A stretch of DNA of 5,313 bases, taken from NCBI GenBank assembly GCA_030619585.1, contig JAUXBD010000143.1, positions 1 through 5,313 of the forward strand, in the 5' to 3' direction. The translations under genes were made by a program, and so were the position numbers. Position 1 is the first letter of the stretch, and each line of letters starts with the position of its first letter. Shown piece after piece: positions 1 to 5,313 of the stretch. Source of the DNA: Desulfobacteraceae bacterium (GTDB lineage: Bacteria; Desulfobacterota; Desulfobacteria; Desulfobacterales; SURF-7). The notes under the pieces are model-generated. The model was given only the letters and a program-made list of their open reading frames with translations. It was not told the DNA's origin and searched no databases.

Positions 1-342
1 CTTGGCCTCCGACTTGCCGGACTGTTCGGCTGCCGTGCAGGAGCTGCCTATACTGCCTCCAAGCACGGCCTTGTTGGCCTTACAAAAAATATCGCATTTA
101 TGTATGCAGACAAAGGTATCCGTTGCAATGCAATATGCCCTGGCGGTGTTATTACAAATATAGGGGTCGGGGGTGATGTCAGTGAAGCCGGATCATCCAG
201 GATAGAGCTTGGCATTTCGATAATGCCGAGTATAGGCGAACCTGAAGAGCTTGCCACTGTGGCACTTATGCTGGTTTCAGATGATGGAAGTTTTGTGAAT
301 GGAGCTGCGATTCCAGTGGATGGAGGTTGGGCAGCATATTAG
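1..342 (+). CDS. Short-chain dehydrogenase/reductase (SDR), 3' part only
   Basis: This is the C-terminal 113 residues of a classical SDR, an NAD(P)-dependent oxidoreductase; the nucleotide-binding N-terminal half lies outside the window. Visible are the catalytic YxxxK (Tyr codon 49-51, Lys codon 61-63, in AAYTASKHG), the following helix, the RCNAICPGG segment that closes over the cofactor, and the usual C-terminal end with NGAAIPVDGGW shortly before the TAG stop. Substrate cannot be told from this fragment; members of this type are often called 3-oxoacyl-ACP reductase or hydroxyacyl dehydrogenase. It ends 23 bases before the EMO-type gene on the same strand, so co-transcription and a role in acyl-CoA oxidation are inferred. 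Oddity: the catalytic Ser expected about 13 residues before the Tyr is Arg in this frame, whereas a Ser codon exists in the +1 frame at 8-10, so the first bases may carry a frameshift or error. Family assignment is firm, substrate is not. Confidence 0.9.
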   Translation, partial: LGLRLAGLFGCRAGAAYTASKHGLVGLTKNIAFMYADKGIRCNAICPGGVITNIGVGGDVSEAGSSRIELGISIMPSIGEPEELATVALMLVSDDGSFVNGAAIPVDGGWAAY

Positions 343-365
343 TATGAGTGTAAGGAGAAAAGATA

Positions 366-2378
366 ATGGGAAATTTATCCCAGGCGACAAGGGAGATAAT
401 GTGGAACATCTCAAACGGAAAAGTAATTTACATTCTGTGTGCTCTTTCCGTTTCAATTTTTGGATATGGAGTATACCAGCGGATACTTTCGTGGAAAAAG
501 GGAAAGCCGGATGATGAGAGATTGTCGAATCCGGCATATCGCCTTTTCTTTACGATAAAAGAATTGATTTTACAAAAAAGTGTCCGTGAGTCAAGGTTCC
601 CTGCTATATTTCATAGTTTTATCTTCTATTCTTTTATTGTCCTTTTAATAACAACAAGCATCATCGCCCTTGATTACGATTTTGGGACATCCCTGTTTAA
701 AGGCTGTGTATATATCTTTTTTACTGTTGCCGCAGAAATTGCCGGTGTCCTCATCCTGGTTGGTGTTCTCATGGCAGCAAAAAGGCGGTATATTGATAAA
801 CCTGAAACACTTGAAACCGGTTTCGCCGATACGCTGGCCCTGCTTCTCCTTGCCCTTATCGTTGTAACAGGCTTTGTGGCAGAGGGCGTAAGGATAAGTG
901 TTGCCGGAGACATGTGGCAGATGTTTTCACCAGTTGGGCGCTGGACGTCCTCTCTTTTTAGTAACCTTTCTGTACAACAAGGAGAAGCGCTACATAAGAA
1001 TGTGTGGTGGTTTCACACCATATTAGTATTTGGATGGATTGCAGTAATCCCTTACACAAAATTTTTCCATCTGGTTTTGCTGCCTGCAAATATCTTTTTT
1101 TCCAAGATGAAACCTGCCGGAGAGTTAAGCAGGGTGGATATTGAGAAGATGATGGAAAGTGAAGATTTTGATGAGGAAAATTTTAATGTGGGGCTGGACA
1201 CTGTGAGCGATTTTACATGGAAACAGCGACTGGATTTTGACGCATGTGTTTCCTGCGGAAGGTGCGAAGAAGTATGCCCTGCTTTTATGGCAGGCCAGCC
1301 CCTGTCTCCAAAAAGGTTTATAGCGGACCTGAAAAACCTGGTTCAAAAAACAGATAGCTCCAACTGGGAGCTTGCAAACAGACCAGAGATAATCGGCAAT
1401 GCTGTTGAAGAAATTTCTCTATGGCACTGCCGCACATGCATGGCCTGTACACAGGTATGCCCGGCATTTATAACCCATGTGGATACATTTGTGGATATCA
1501 GAAGAAACCAGGTTGTCATGAAGGGTGAAATACCACCCGAAGCCGGACGATGCCTGAAAACAATGCAAAGTACAGGCAATCCTTTTGGAGCACAGACCCA
1601 GCGGGTTGATTTTATTAAGACCCTTGATGTGAAAATAGTGGATCCCGACGAAAGCTGTGAAGTTCTTTACTGGATCGGTTGTCTAACCACCTTTGACCCT
1701 GAAAAGAATAAAATAGCCGAAGATATTATAAAGCTTCTTAAGAAGTGCAATGTTGATGTGGGAGTTCTTGGCGGTGGAGAGATATGCTGCGGAGAACCTG
1801 CCAGAGTGATAGGAGATGAGCATACTTTTCAGACAGCGGTAAAAAGTCAGATAGAGGAGTTAGACAAAAGAAACTTTAAGACCCTTCTTACTTCATGTCC
1901 TCACTGTTTTAATACTCTGAAAAATGAGTACCCCCAGTTTGACGGCAAATACAATGTGGTTCATCACAGTGTGTTCCTTAGTGATATGATCAATTCCGGC
2001 AAGCTTAAAGCAATAGATAAAATAAAAGATACGATAACCTATCACGACCCCTGTTACCTGGGACGATATCAGAAAATATTTGACCAGCCCAGGAAAGTAA
2101 TAGATGCTGTTGGCCATAAAAAAGTCCAAGAGATGGAAAACCATAGAGAAAAAAGCCTGTGCTGCGGTGGAGGCGGTGGGCATCTGTGGATGGACTATAA
2201 AGAGGGTGAAAGGATCAATAGCCTTCGTGTAAAACAGGCACAGGAAAAAGGAGCTGATATCATAGCAACTTCCTGTCCGTTTTGTATTCAGATGTTAACC
2301 GATGGCCTTAAAATGACAGATCTTGATGAGGATATTAAGGTCGAAGATATCGCAAGTCTATTGTTAAAAAGTTTATAA
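366..2378 (+). CDS. Membrane Fe-S oxidoreductase of the EtfAB:menaquinone oxidoreductase (EMO) type
   Basis: This 670-residue protein probably carries electrons from reduced electron-transfer flavoprotein to membrane quinone during acyl-CoA oxidation. Residues about 17-243 form a NarI-like cytochrome b domain with five hydrophobic segments (about 17-40, 80-101, 113-137, 153-175, 213-243); His83, His210, His217 and His235 are candidate haem ligands. A ferredoxin-like domain follows with two complete 4Fe-4S motifs, Cys294/297/300/304 and Cys355/358/361/365. The C-terminal half has two CCG (HdrB-like) repeats: Cys439, Cys474-475, Cys511, Cys514 and Cys563, Cys599-600, Cys637, Cys640, all cysteines present, as needed for noncubane-type clusters. 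The start is chosen for AAGGAG at 352-357, 8 bases before ATG. The domain order is that of EMO/DUF224 proteins of syntrophs and sulfate reducers. No etfAB or acyl-CoA dehydrogenase gene is in view, so the electron donor is inferred; a heterodisulfide-reductase-like or other Fe-S oxidoreductase role is the alternative. Confidence 0.9.
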   Translation: MGNLSQATREIMWNISNGKVIYILCALSVSIFGYGVYQRILSWKKGKPDDERLSNPAYRLFFTIKELILQKSVRESRFPAIFHSFIFYSFIVLLITTSIIALDYDFGTSLFKGCVYIFFTVAAEIAGVLILVGVLMAAKRRYIDKPETLETGFADTLALLLLALIVVTGFVAEGVRISVAGDMWQMFSPVGRWTSSLFSNLSVQQGEALHKNVWWFHTILVFGWIAVIPYTKFFHLVLLPANIFFSKMKPAGELSRVDIEKMMESEDFDEENFNVGLDTVSDFTWKQRLDFDACVSCGRCEEVCPAFMAGQPLSPKRFIADLKNLVQKTDSSNWELANRPEIIGNAVEEISLWHCRTCMACTQVCPAFITHVDTFVDIRRNQVVMKGEIPPEAGRCLKTMQSTGNPFGAQTQRVDFIKTLDVKIVDPDESCEVLYWIGCLTTFDPEKNKIAEDIIKLLKKCNVDVGVLGGGEICCGEPARVIGDEHTFQTAVKSQIEELDKRNFKTLLTSCPHCFNTLKNEYPQFDGKYNVVHHSVFLSDMINSGKLKAIDKIKDTITYHDPCYLGRYQKIFDQPRKVIDAVGHKKVQEMENHREKSLCCGGGGGHLWMDYKEGERINSLRVKQAQEKGADIIATSCPFCIQMLTDGLKMTDLDEDIKVEDIASLLLKSL

Positions 2379-2381
2379 AAC

Positions 2382-2645
2382 TTATCCCCCTGCAACAGCA
2401 AACAGTATCGTCAGTTCGTCACCGTCCTTTAATGTCTCATCAGGAGAAACCGGCTCTTGGTTAATTGATAAGTGAACCCAGTGTGCTATCTCTCCTCGTT
2501 CATTGAGGAGTTTTGGCTTAAGTTCGGGAAAGCGGGTTATTAACTCATCAATGCAATTTGCAATATTGTCTGTTGTTACTTTCACCCACTGCTTTTGGTC
2601 AGTATACTTAAGCAGCATGTGTGGAATTTTTATAGAAACGCTCAA
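2382..2645 (-). CDS. MoaD/ThiS-family ubiquitin-like sulfur carrier
   Basis: An 87-residue protein with the beta-grasp pattern of MoaD/ThiS: an N-terminal strand (SVSIKIPHMLL), a helix around residues 27-38 (NCIDELITRFPEL), the VHLSINQEP strand, then LKDGDELTILFAVAGG ending in the free Gly-Gly that is adenylated and thiocarboxylated in this family. Length and C terminus match full-size members. The start is TTG at 2645-2643: AAGGAG lies 8 bases upstream, and the first in-frame ATG (codon 10) would remove the first beta strand. It follows the primase-helicase gene after 2 bases and is the last gene of the minus-strand run. Known relatives supply sulfur for molybdopterin or tungstopterin, thiamine or other thio-compounds; the partner here is unknown because no E1-like (MoeB/ThiF), MoaE or ThiG gene is in the window. 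A protein modifier role is possible but not shown. Confidence 0.85.
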   Translation of the reverse strand: MSVSIKIPHMLLKYTDQKQWVKVTTDNIANCIDELITRFPELKPKLLNERGEIAHWVHLSINQEPVSPDETLKDGDELTILFAVAGG

Positions 2646-2647
2646 AA

Positions 2648-4420
2648 TTATAACTCCTTAAATCCCCAAAATGGATATTCGAGCAGATATGTGGCAATCT
2701 TCCCAGGGGTGTTCTCCCTGCTGGCCACCATCCACAAAGTGCTTTTCCTCTCTTGAGTTGAGATAGAGTCCACAGCATCCCAGTCCGGTACAAAGATCAT
2801 TGCATTGTCCGCACTGTATTCAATGTCCCCGGAACCTTTAAAGGAACCCATATCCGGTTTTTCTCCATAGCTTCCTTCCGCACCCCGGGACAACTCTGAG
2901 ATGACAAGGAATGATGCATTCTGCTCATCACGGATAGCCTCCATTTGTCTGAGCCATGAATCAATCCCCGTCCTACGTTCGGAAAGATTTTTAAAGGGCA
3001 GTTTATGAAGACTGTCAACAACAATAAGGACATTTTCTTTTCGTGTTTCATGTTGCAAGAAATCGATCTGTTTTCTCATAATATCAGGATTCAATTTCCT
3101 GTCTGTGACAACTTTAAAATATTGAAGAATGTTTTTTAGTTCCTTTTGAGCATTACCGAATCTTTCCTCGCCCGGTTCATCTAACTGTTTTTTCCGAATA
3201 TCTTCTCCTGCAAGCCTGCTCAGGCGACATAAAGTCCTTGAGTATATTTTCTGCCAGCCATTTTCAAAGTCATAATAAATTACAGGGGTCTTTCTTCTGG
3301 CTATCTCCGTGGATACCTGCAAAAAGAAGCATGATTTCCCGGCTTTTGGCTGCCCGCCCATTATGTTGATGCCGCGGATTCCATTATGTGCAAGATCAAA
3401 TTTTTTTAAGCCTGATTCCAGCCCGAAATAATCGTTTCCCGTATCCTTTTCAATGGCTTCAATAAGGCGACTATACTCTTTTTCAGGGGATGAAAAAGGT
3501 GAGAACGCTTTTGAGGATTTTATCAGGAAAGGTATTATCTTTTTTAATTCTTTAATCTTGTCTTTTGCCAGCTGACAAAGGTCATAATCGCGTTGATATT
3601 GCGAAGGCCACTTAAAAATTCTGACTTTAAATCCCAGGCTGGTTGCCAGTGTGCGAGCGGAAAGTCTTGCTTCAGGTGAATTTTTTATAACTAAAAAAAT
3701 ATGGTTAACATGTGCAAGCTGTTCATGTTTTATAAATTCAAGGTTGGAAGAAGAGGGAACAGCTATTGCCGGGAACCCCAGTTCCTGAATTATAAGAAGC
3801 TGGTCCTCGCTATCGGTGATAAACAGAGCCCCTCCCTCGCACCTTGCTATCTCCTGCTCATTGTAAACCCTGAACTCTTCTGAAAAGAAATTTTCATCTC
3901 CCTGCCAGAAATTTTCATCTTCCTGATCCGGTAATATGCAGTGAGCAGCCAGGCATTTACCATTTTCAAGATAATAGGGGTATACCAGGTATCTGCCGTT
4001 AAAGCCGATCCCCATATTAAAAAGCACCTCTTTGGATACACCAAACTCATTGAAATGGGCATAACTTTGATCATTCATCATTGCCATCTGTTTATGTACT
4101 TCAGAATTAAGGGTGGCATTCGGATAAACGACATCTCTTACAAAAGGCTCCCTGTCAGGATCATAGCCGGGTATTTTACCGGTATTTACTTCCATGCTTT
4201 TCCCATAATATATTGGGAATCCACCCGGCCTGCATCTGTTTGTACATCGGAAATATCCGGCAAAAAAATTTTCAGGATTGATAGATACAACAAATATTCC
4301 CTGGTTTTCTTTGTTCTCTATTTTGCAAAAAGGGCATGGGGCTTTAATAAAATTACCATCTACTTTTGCCCCGGGGACAAATTCAAGGTAGAATTCTTTT
4401 ATTTTATCTGTGTTATCCAT
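2648..4420 (-). CDS. Primase-helicase-like protein: zinc ribbon, degenerate TOPRIM, DnaB-type helicase domain
   Basis: A 590-residue protein laid out like T7 gp4 and Twinkle. A zinc-ribbon-like N terminus has Cys29/Cys32 and Cys59/Cys63 (CPFC and CTNRC). A TOPRIM-like region spans about 195-282 (GGALFITDSEDQLLIIQELG, then IFLVIKNSPEA), but the usual Glu-Gly is Asp203-Ser204 and the DxD pair reads Lys246-Asn247-Ser248, so primer synthesis is probably lost. The RecA-like helicase domain (about 330-590) looks intact: Walker A GQPKAGKS (356-363), an acidic DFENG (384-388) where DnaB has its SxE motif, Walker B VLIVVDS with Asp469, SELSR (508-512, Gln of SQLxR replaced by Glu), SGDIEYSAD (530-538), and Arg568 in SRENTPGK as a possible arginine finger. 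It should be a hexameric ATPase acting on DNA, by homology. The start ATG has GGAGG 8 bases upstream; the gene overlaps the DUF3842-type gene by 8 bases and precedes the MoaD-like gene by 2. No phage or plasmid genes are visible beside it. A role in replication, defence or regulation cannot be decided. Confidence 0.85.
   Translation of the reverse strand: MDNTDKIKEFYLEFVPGAKVDGNFIKAPCPFCKIENKENQGIFVVSINPENFFAGYFRCTNRCRPGGFPIYYGKSMEVNTGKIPGYDPDREPFVRDVVYPNATLNSEVHKQMAMMNDQSYAHFNEFGVSKEVLFNMGIGFNGRYLVYPYYLENGKCLAAHCILPDQEDENFWQGDENFFSEEFRVYNEQEIARCEGGALFITDSEDQLLIIQELGFPAIAVPSSSNLEFIKHEQLAHVNHIFLVIKNSPEARLSARTLATSLGFKVRIFKWPSQYQRDYDLCQLAKDKIKELKKIIPFLIKSSKAFSPFSSPEKEYSRLIEAIEKDTGNDYFGLESGLKKFDLAHNGIRGINIMGGQPKAGKSCFFLQVSTEIARRKTPVIYYDFENGWQKIYSRTLCRLSRLAGEDIRKKQLDEPGEERFGNAQKELKNILQYFKVVTDRKLNPDIMRKQIDFLQHETRKENVLIVVDSLHKLPFKNLSERRTGIDSWLRQMEAIRDEQNASFLVISELSRGAEGSYGEKPDMGSFKGSGDIEYSADNAMIFVPDWDAVDSISTQERKSTLWMVASRENTPGKIATYLLEYPFWGFKEL
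2654..2659 (-). promoter_or_regulatory. Ribosome binding site for the TTG-started MoaD-like gene
   Basis: A perfect AAGGAG on the minus strand, within the last codons of the primase-helicase gene, 8 bases before TTG at 2645. It decides the choice of TTG as start. Because the site is inside the upstream gene, translation of the two is probably coupled. Confidence 0.75.
3886..3927 (-). repeat. 21-base tandem duplication inside the primase-helicase gene
   Basis: Two adjacent 21-base units, 3886-3906 and 3907-3927, share 18 of 21 bases, both beginning AGAAATTTTCATCT on the plus strand. The duplication is in frame and gives two DENF-containing heptads (DENFWQG, then DENFFSE) near residues 168-181, between the N-terminal part and the TOPRIM-like region. 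It is probably a small slippage duplication in a linker loop. Confidence 0.8.
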
Positions 4421-4769
4421 TAGTTATGCCTCCGCTGAATGATTTCCATGCTGCTTGCAATCCGATATAATCAGGATAATTATAATACAATTGCCTGATA
4501 AACAAGAGTAAAAAGGTAACAGCATTTATACAGGCCCAAGTTACCGATATGGGACCGATGATAAGATCGGCATCATTCACTGTGTGGACAATGGCATTTT
4601 CGCCTGTTGCACCGCGGTTTGCCCTGGCTTTCATCATCTGGCTTGTTGCTATGGCATTCGTACCAAGGGCCAAAATTTCCAAGGACTCACGATAAGCTTC
4701 CTTCAAATATTTTATCAGAGGTGATCCGATACCACCAGCGTTCCCCCCGGACTTAGAACCCGTCGCCAT
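4413..4769 (-). CDS. DUF3842-family protein, altered N terminus and probable internal gap
   Basis: A 118-residue reading frame recognised by the DUF3842 signature: a glycine-rich loop (GGNAGGIG, residues 8-15), then ALGTNAIATSQMMKARANRG and ATGENAIV (residues 34-61) and ADLIIGPISVTWA (67-79). The family's function is unknown; it has a Rossmann-like start, usually M-x-VIDGQGGGIG. Here the first beta strand is missing and residues 1-10 are encoded by methyltransferase sequence in another frame. After ITWA-like residues 75-79 the text jumps to INAVTFLLLFIRQL, which I align, from memory of the family, to the later KILLP-type strand, so roughly 17 residues appear absent. ATG at 4769 has no Shine-Dalgarno sequence. 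It overlaps the methyltransferase by 55 bases and the primase-helicase by 8 bases. It may be a decayed remnant or the second half of a frameshift fusion with the methyltransferase. Family call is fairly sure; functionality is doubtful. Confidence 0.7.
   Translation of the reverse strand: MATGSKSGGNAGGIGSPLIKYLKEAYRESLEILALGTNAIATSQMMKARANRGATGENAIVHTVNDADLIIGPISVTWACINAVTFLLLFIRQLYYNYPDYIGLQAAWKSFSGGITNG
4429..4433 (-). promoter_or_regulatory. Ribosome binding site of the primase-helicase gene, inside the DUF3842-type gene
   Basis: GGAGG on the minus strand, 8 bases before ATG at 4420. It lies in the last codons of the DUF3842-type frame, whose stop TAA (4415-4413) falls just after the primase-helicase start, giving ATGGATAA. 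This arrangement suggests stop-restart translational coupling. Confidence 0.7.
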
Positions 4770-5164
4770 TCATTAAGTGCTTTGTCGGGGTTGGGTAGTG
4801 TCCACAATAGATTTCGGGACACTACTACATCAAAGATGTTATCTTCGAACTTGAATTTTTCGGCATCGCCGGTCTGAAAAACAATATTTAGCTTATGCGC
4901 TATGGTACTTTTCCTGGCATGAGAAATCATCTTTTCAGAAAGATCAATAGCTGTTACAACAAAACCTAAGCGGGCGAGATGAAACGCAAACTGTCCTCTC
5001 CCTATCCCGATGTCAAGGGCTCGCGTTCCGGGAGCATCTGAAACAAGTTCCTTTAAAACAGATTCCCATCTATTTGCAATTTTAATGGATTTATCTGCAT
5101 CATAGCCATAACTCTTGCTTCTCCAGTTCCAGTATTTGTTTATAGATGTTTTTACTTTTTCCAT
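4715..5164 (-). CDS. Class I SAM-dependent methyltransferase, C-terminally truncated
   Basis: A 149-residue protein with the first strands of a class I (Rossmann-like) methyltransferase: motif I ALDIGIGRGQF (residues 49-59), AIDLSEKM with Asp74 for the ribose of SAM, GDAEKF with Asp100 near the adenine, FDVVVSRNLLWTL (111-123), and VLSPGGTLVV (136-145). It opens with KYWNWRSKSYGYDAD. The frame ends at SDHL-stop right after strand 5, so strands 6-7 and the rest of a protein usually near 230-260 residues are absent. The truncation point coincides with the glycine loop of the overlapping DUF3842-type frame, which points to a fusion by deletion. ATG at 5164 is preferred, with a weak GGGA 8 bases upstream; an in-frame GTG at 5191 lies in the stem of the hairpin and is less likely. 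Substrate unknown. The SAM-binding core is recognisable, but activity of the shortened protein is doubtful. Confidence 0.82.
   Translation of the reverse strand: MEKVKTSINKYWNWRSKSYGYDADKSIKIANRWESVLKELVSDAPGTRALDIGIGRGQFAFHLARLGFVVTAIDLSEKMISHARKSTIAHKLNIVFQTGDAEKFKFEDNIFDVVVSRNLLWTLPNPDKALNEWRRVLSPGGTLVVSDHL
4742..4748 (-). other. Candidate -1 slippery heptamer (G GGG GGA) joining methyltransferase and DUF3842 frames
   Basis: In the methyltransferase frame the minus strand reads CCG GGG GGA ACG, so the last seven bases of CCG GGG GGA fit the X XXY YYZ pattern. A slip of one base back continues with AAC GCT GGT, which is exactly the DUF3842-type frame, and would give one fused protein of about 250 residues. 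The same result would follow from one missing G in the assembled homopolymer. The pattern is visible; use of it is inference. Confidence 0.35.
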
Positions 5165-5180
5165 GATAAATTTCCCAAAT

Positions 5181-5236
5181 AAAAAAGCCACGAAGATTCT
5201 CCCTGTTCTCAGGTGAAAGCCTTCGTGGCTTTTTTT
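5181..5236. terminator. Hairpin with A and T tracts (bidirectional terminator or attenuator)
   Basis: A perfect 15-base inverted repeat, AAAAAAGCCACGAAG (5181-5195) and CTTCGTGGCTTTTTT (5221-5235), brackets a 25-base loop. The loop itself holds a small stem, CCTG-TTCT-CAGG (5202-5213). Either strand ends in a T run after a GC-rich stem, the form of an intrinsic terminator. Read on the minus strand it sits just ahead of the methyltransferase start at 5164, so it either ends an upstream gene beyond the window or controls entry into this operon. Confidence 0.75.
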
Positions 5237-5302
5237 CTACAAAAAGTAATACTTAAAAAATTTCTTTATGACCACCTTCAGATGATCAATGATGTTATGC
5301 AT
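5237..5302 (-). other. Possible 21-codon leader ORF before the hairpin
   Basis: An ATG at 5302 opens a 21-residue frame beginning MHNIIDHLKVV and ending KKFFKYYFL-stop; the stop TAG (5239-5237) touches the hairpin. An in-frame TGA at 5311-5309 shows it is not the tail of a longer gene. Only a weak GAG stands 5 bases upstream of ATG, and there is no run of one regulatory amino acid beyond three Phe and two Tyr. It may be chance; its position against a terminator-like hairpin is the only support. Confidence 0.25.
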
Positions 5303-5313
5303 TAATACTCAAC

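Noticed and set aside
1893..2183. 96-codon minus-strand frame within the EMO-type gene
   Set aside because: It lies opposite the CCG domains, whose cysteines prove the plus-strand frame; no family resemblance was seen.
2369..2383. A/T palindrome at the convergent stops as an intrinsic terminator
   Set aside because: The stem is 6 bp with one G-C pair and a 3-base loop and has no T run; it is unlikely to terminate transcription.
3941..4423. 160-codon plus-strand open frame opposite the primase-helicase gene
   Set aside because: It is antisense to a gene with clear zinc-ribbon and other motifs, has no recognisable domain, and no ribosome binding site was noted; it is a shadow frame.
4480..4535. 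Frameshift as the cause of the odd C terminus of the DUF3842-type protein
   Set aside because: I read the other frames. One gives MLLPFYSC followed by an Ile-rich stretch, slightly LLP-like, but the original frame also keeps an AVTFLLLF strand and reaches a stop coupled to the next gene, so an in-frame gap is the simpler reading.
5162..5191. GTG at 5191 as start of the methyltransferase
   Set aside because: The codon is inside the hairpin stem and the extra nine residues are encoded by the T tract and linker; ATG at 5164 fits the family better.
5246..5274. Possible sigma70-like promoter on the minus strand, TGGTCA and TATTAC 17 bases apart
   Set aside because: Each hexamer matches the consensus at only 4 of 6 positions in AT-rich DNA, and it would start transcription directly at the hairpin; support is too weak to annotate.

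Overview
The window looks like chromosomal DNA of a strict anaerobe, most plausibly a sulfate-reducing or syntrophic member of the Desulfobacterota or a relative. The main reason is a complete gene (366-2378) for a membrane b-cytochrome/Fe-S/double-CCG oxidoreductase of the EtfAB:menaquinone oxidoreductase (EMO) type, which is typical of anaerobes that oxidise fatty acids or aromatic acyl-CoAs. The taxon is inferred from gene content only.

Left part, plus strand: the 3' end of a short-chain dehydrogenase/reductase gene (1-342) is followed after 23 bases by the EMO-type gene. The two probably form the end of an acyl-CoA oxidation operon. The SDR would oxidise a hydroxy intermediate, and the EMO-type protein would pass electrons from an electron-transfer flavoprotein (not in the window) into the quinone pool.

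Right part, minus strand, read from right to left: a 5' region with a strong hairpin flanked by A and T tracts (5181-5236) and a possible 21-codon leader ORF; a SAM-dependent methyltransferase that stops early (5164-4715); a DUF3842-type gene with an abnormal start and an apparent internal gap (4769-4413); a 590-residue primase-helicase-like protein with an intact DnaB-type ATPase but a degraded TOPRIM centre (4420-2648); and a MoaD/ThiS-type ubiquitin-like sulfur carrier starting at TTG (2645-2382). The last three junctions are overlaps or a 2-base gap, so the four genes look like one transcription unit. It converges on the EMO gene with only 3 bases between the two stop codons.

The points most worth following are: (i) the coupling of a Twinkle/T7-gp4-like protein that has probably lost primase activity to a ubiquitin-like sulfur carrier, a pairing I cannot assign to a known system; (ii) the methyltransferase/DUF3842 junction, which looks like a deletion fusion of two genes and carries a G6 tract that fits a -1 slippery heptamer leading exactly into the DUF3842 frame; and (iii) the hairpin ahead of this operon. 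I see no tRNA, rRNA, CRISPR array or insertion sequence. No stretch above 300 bases lacks a gene.
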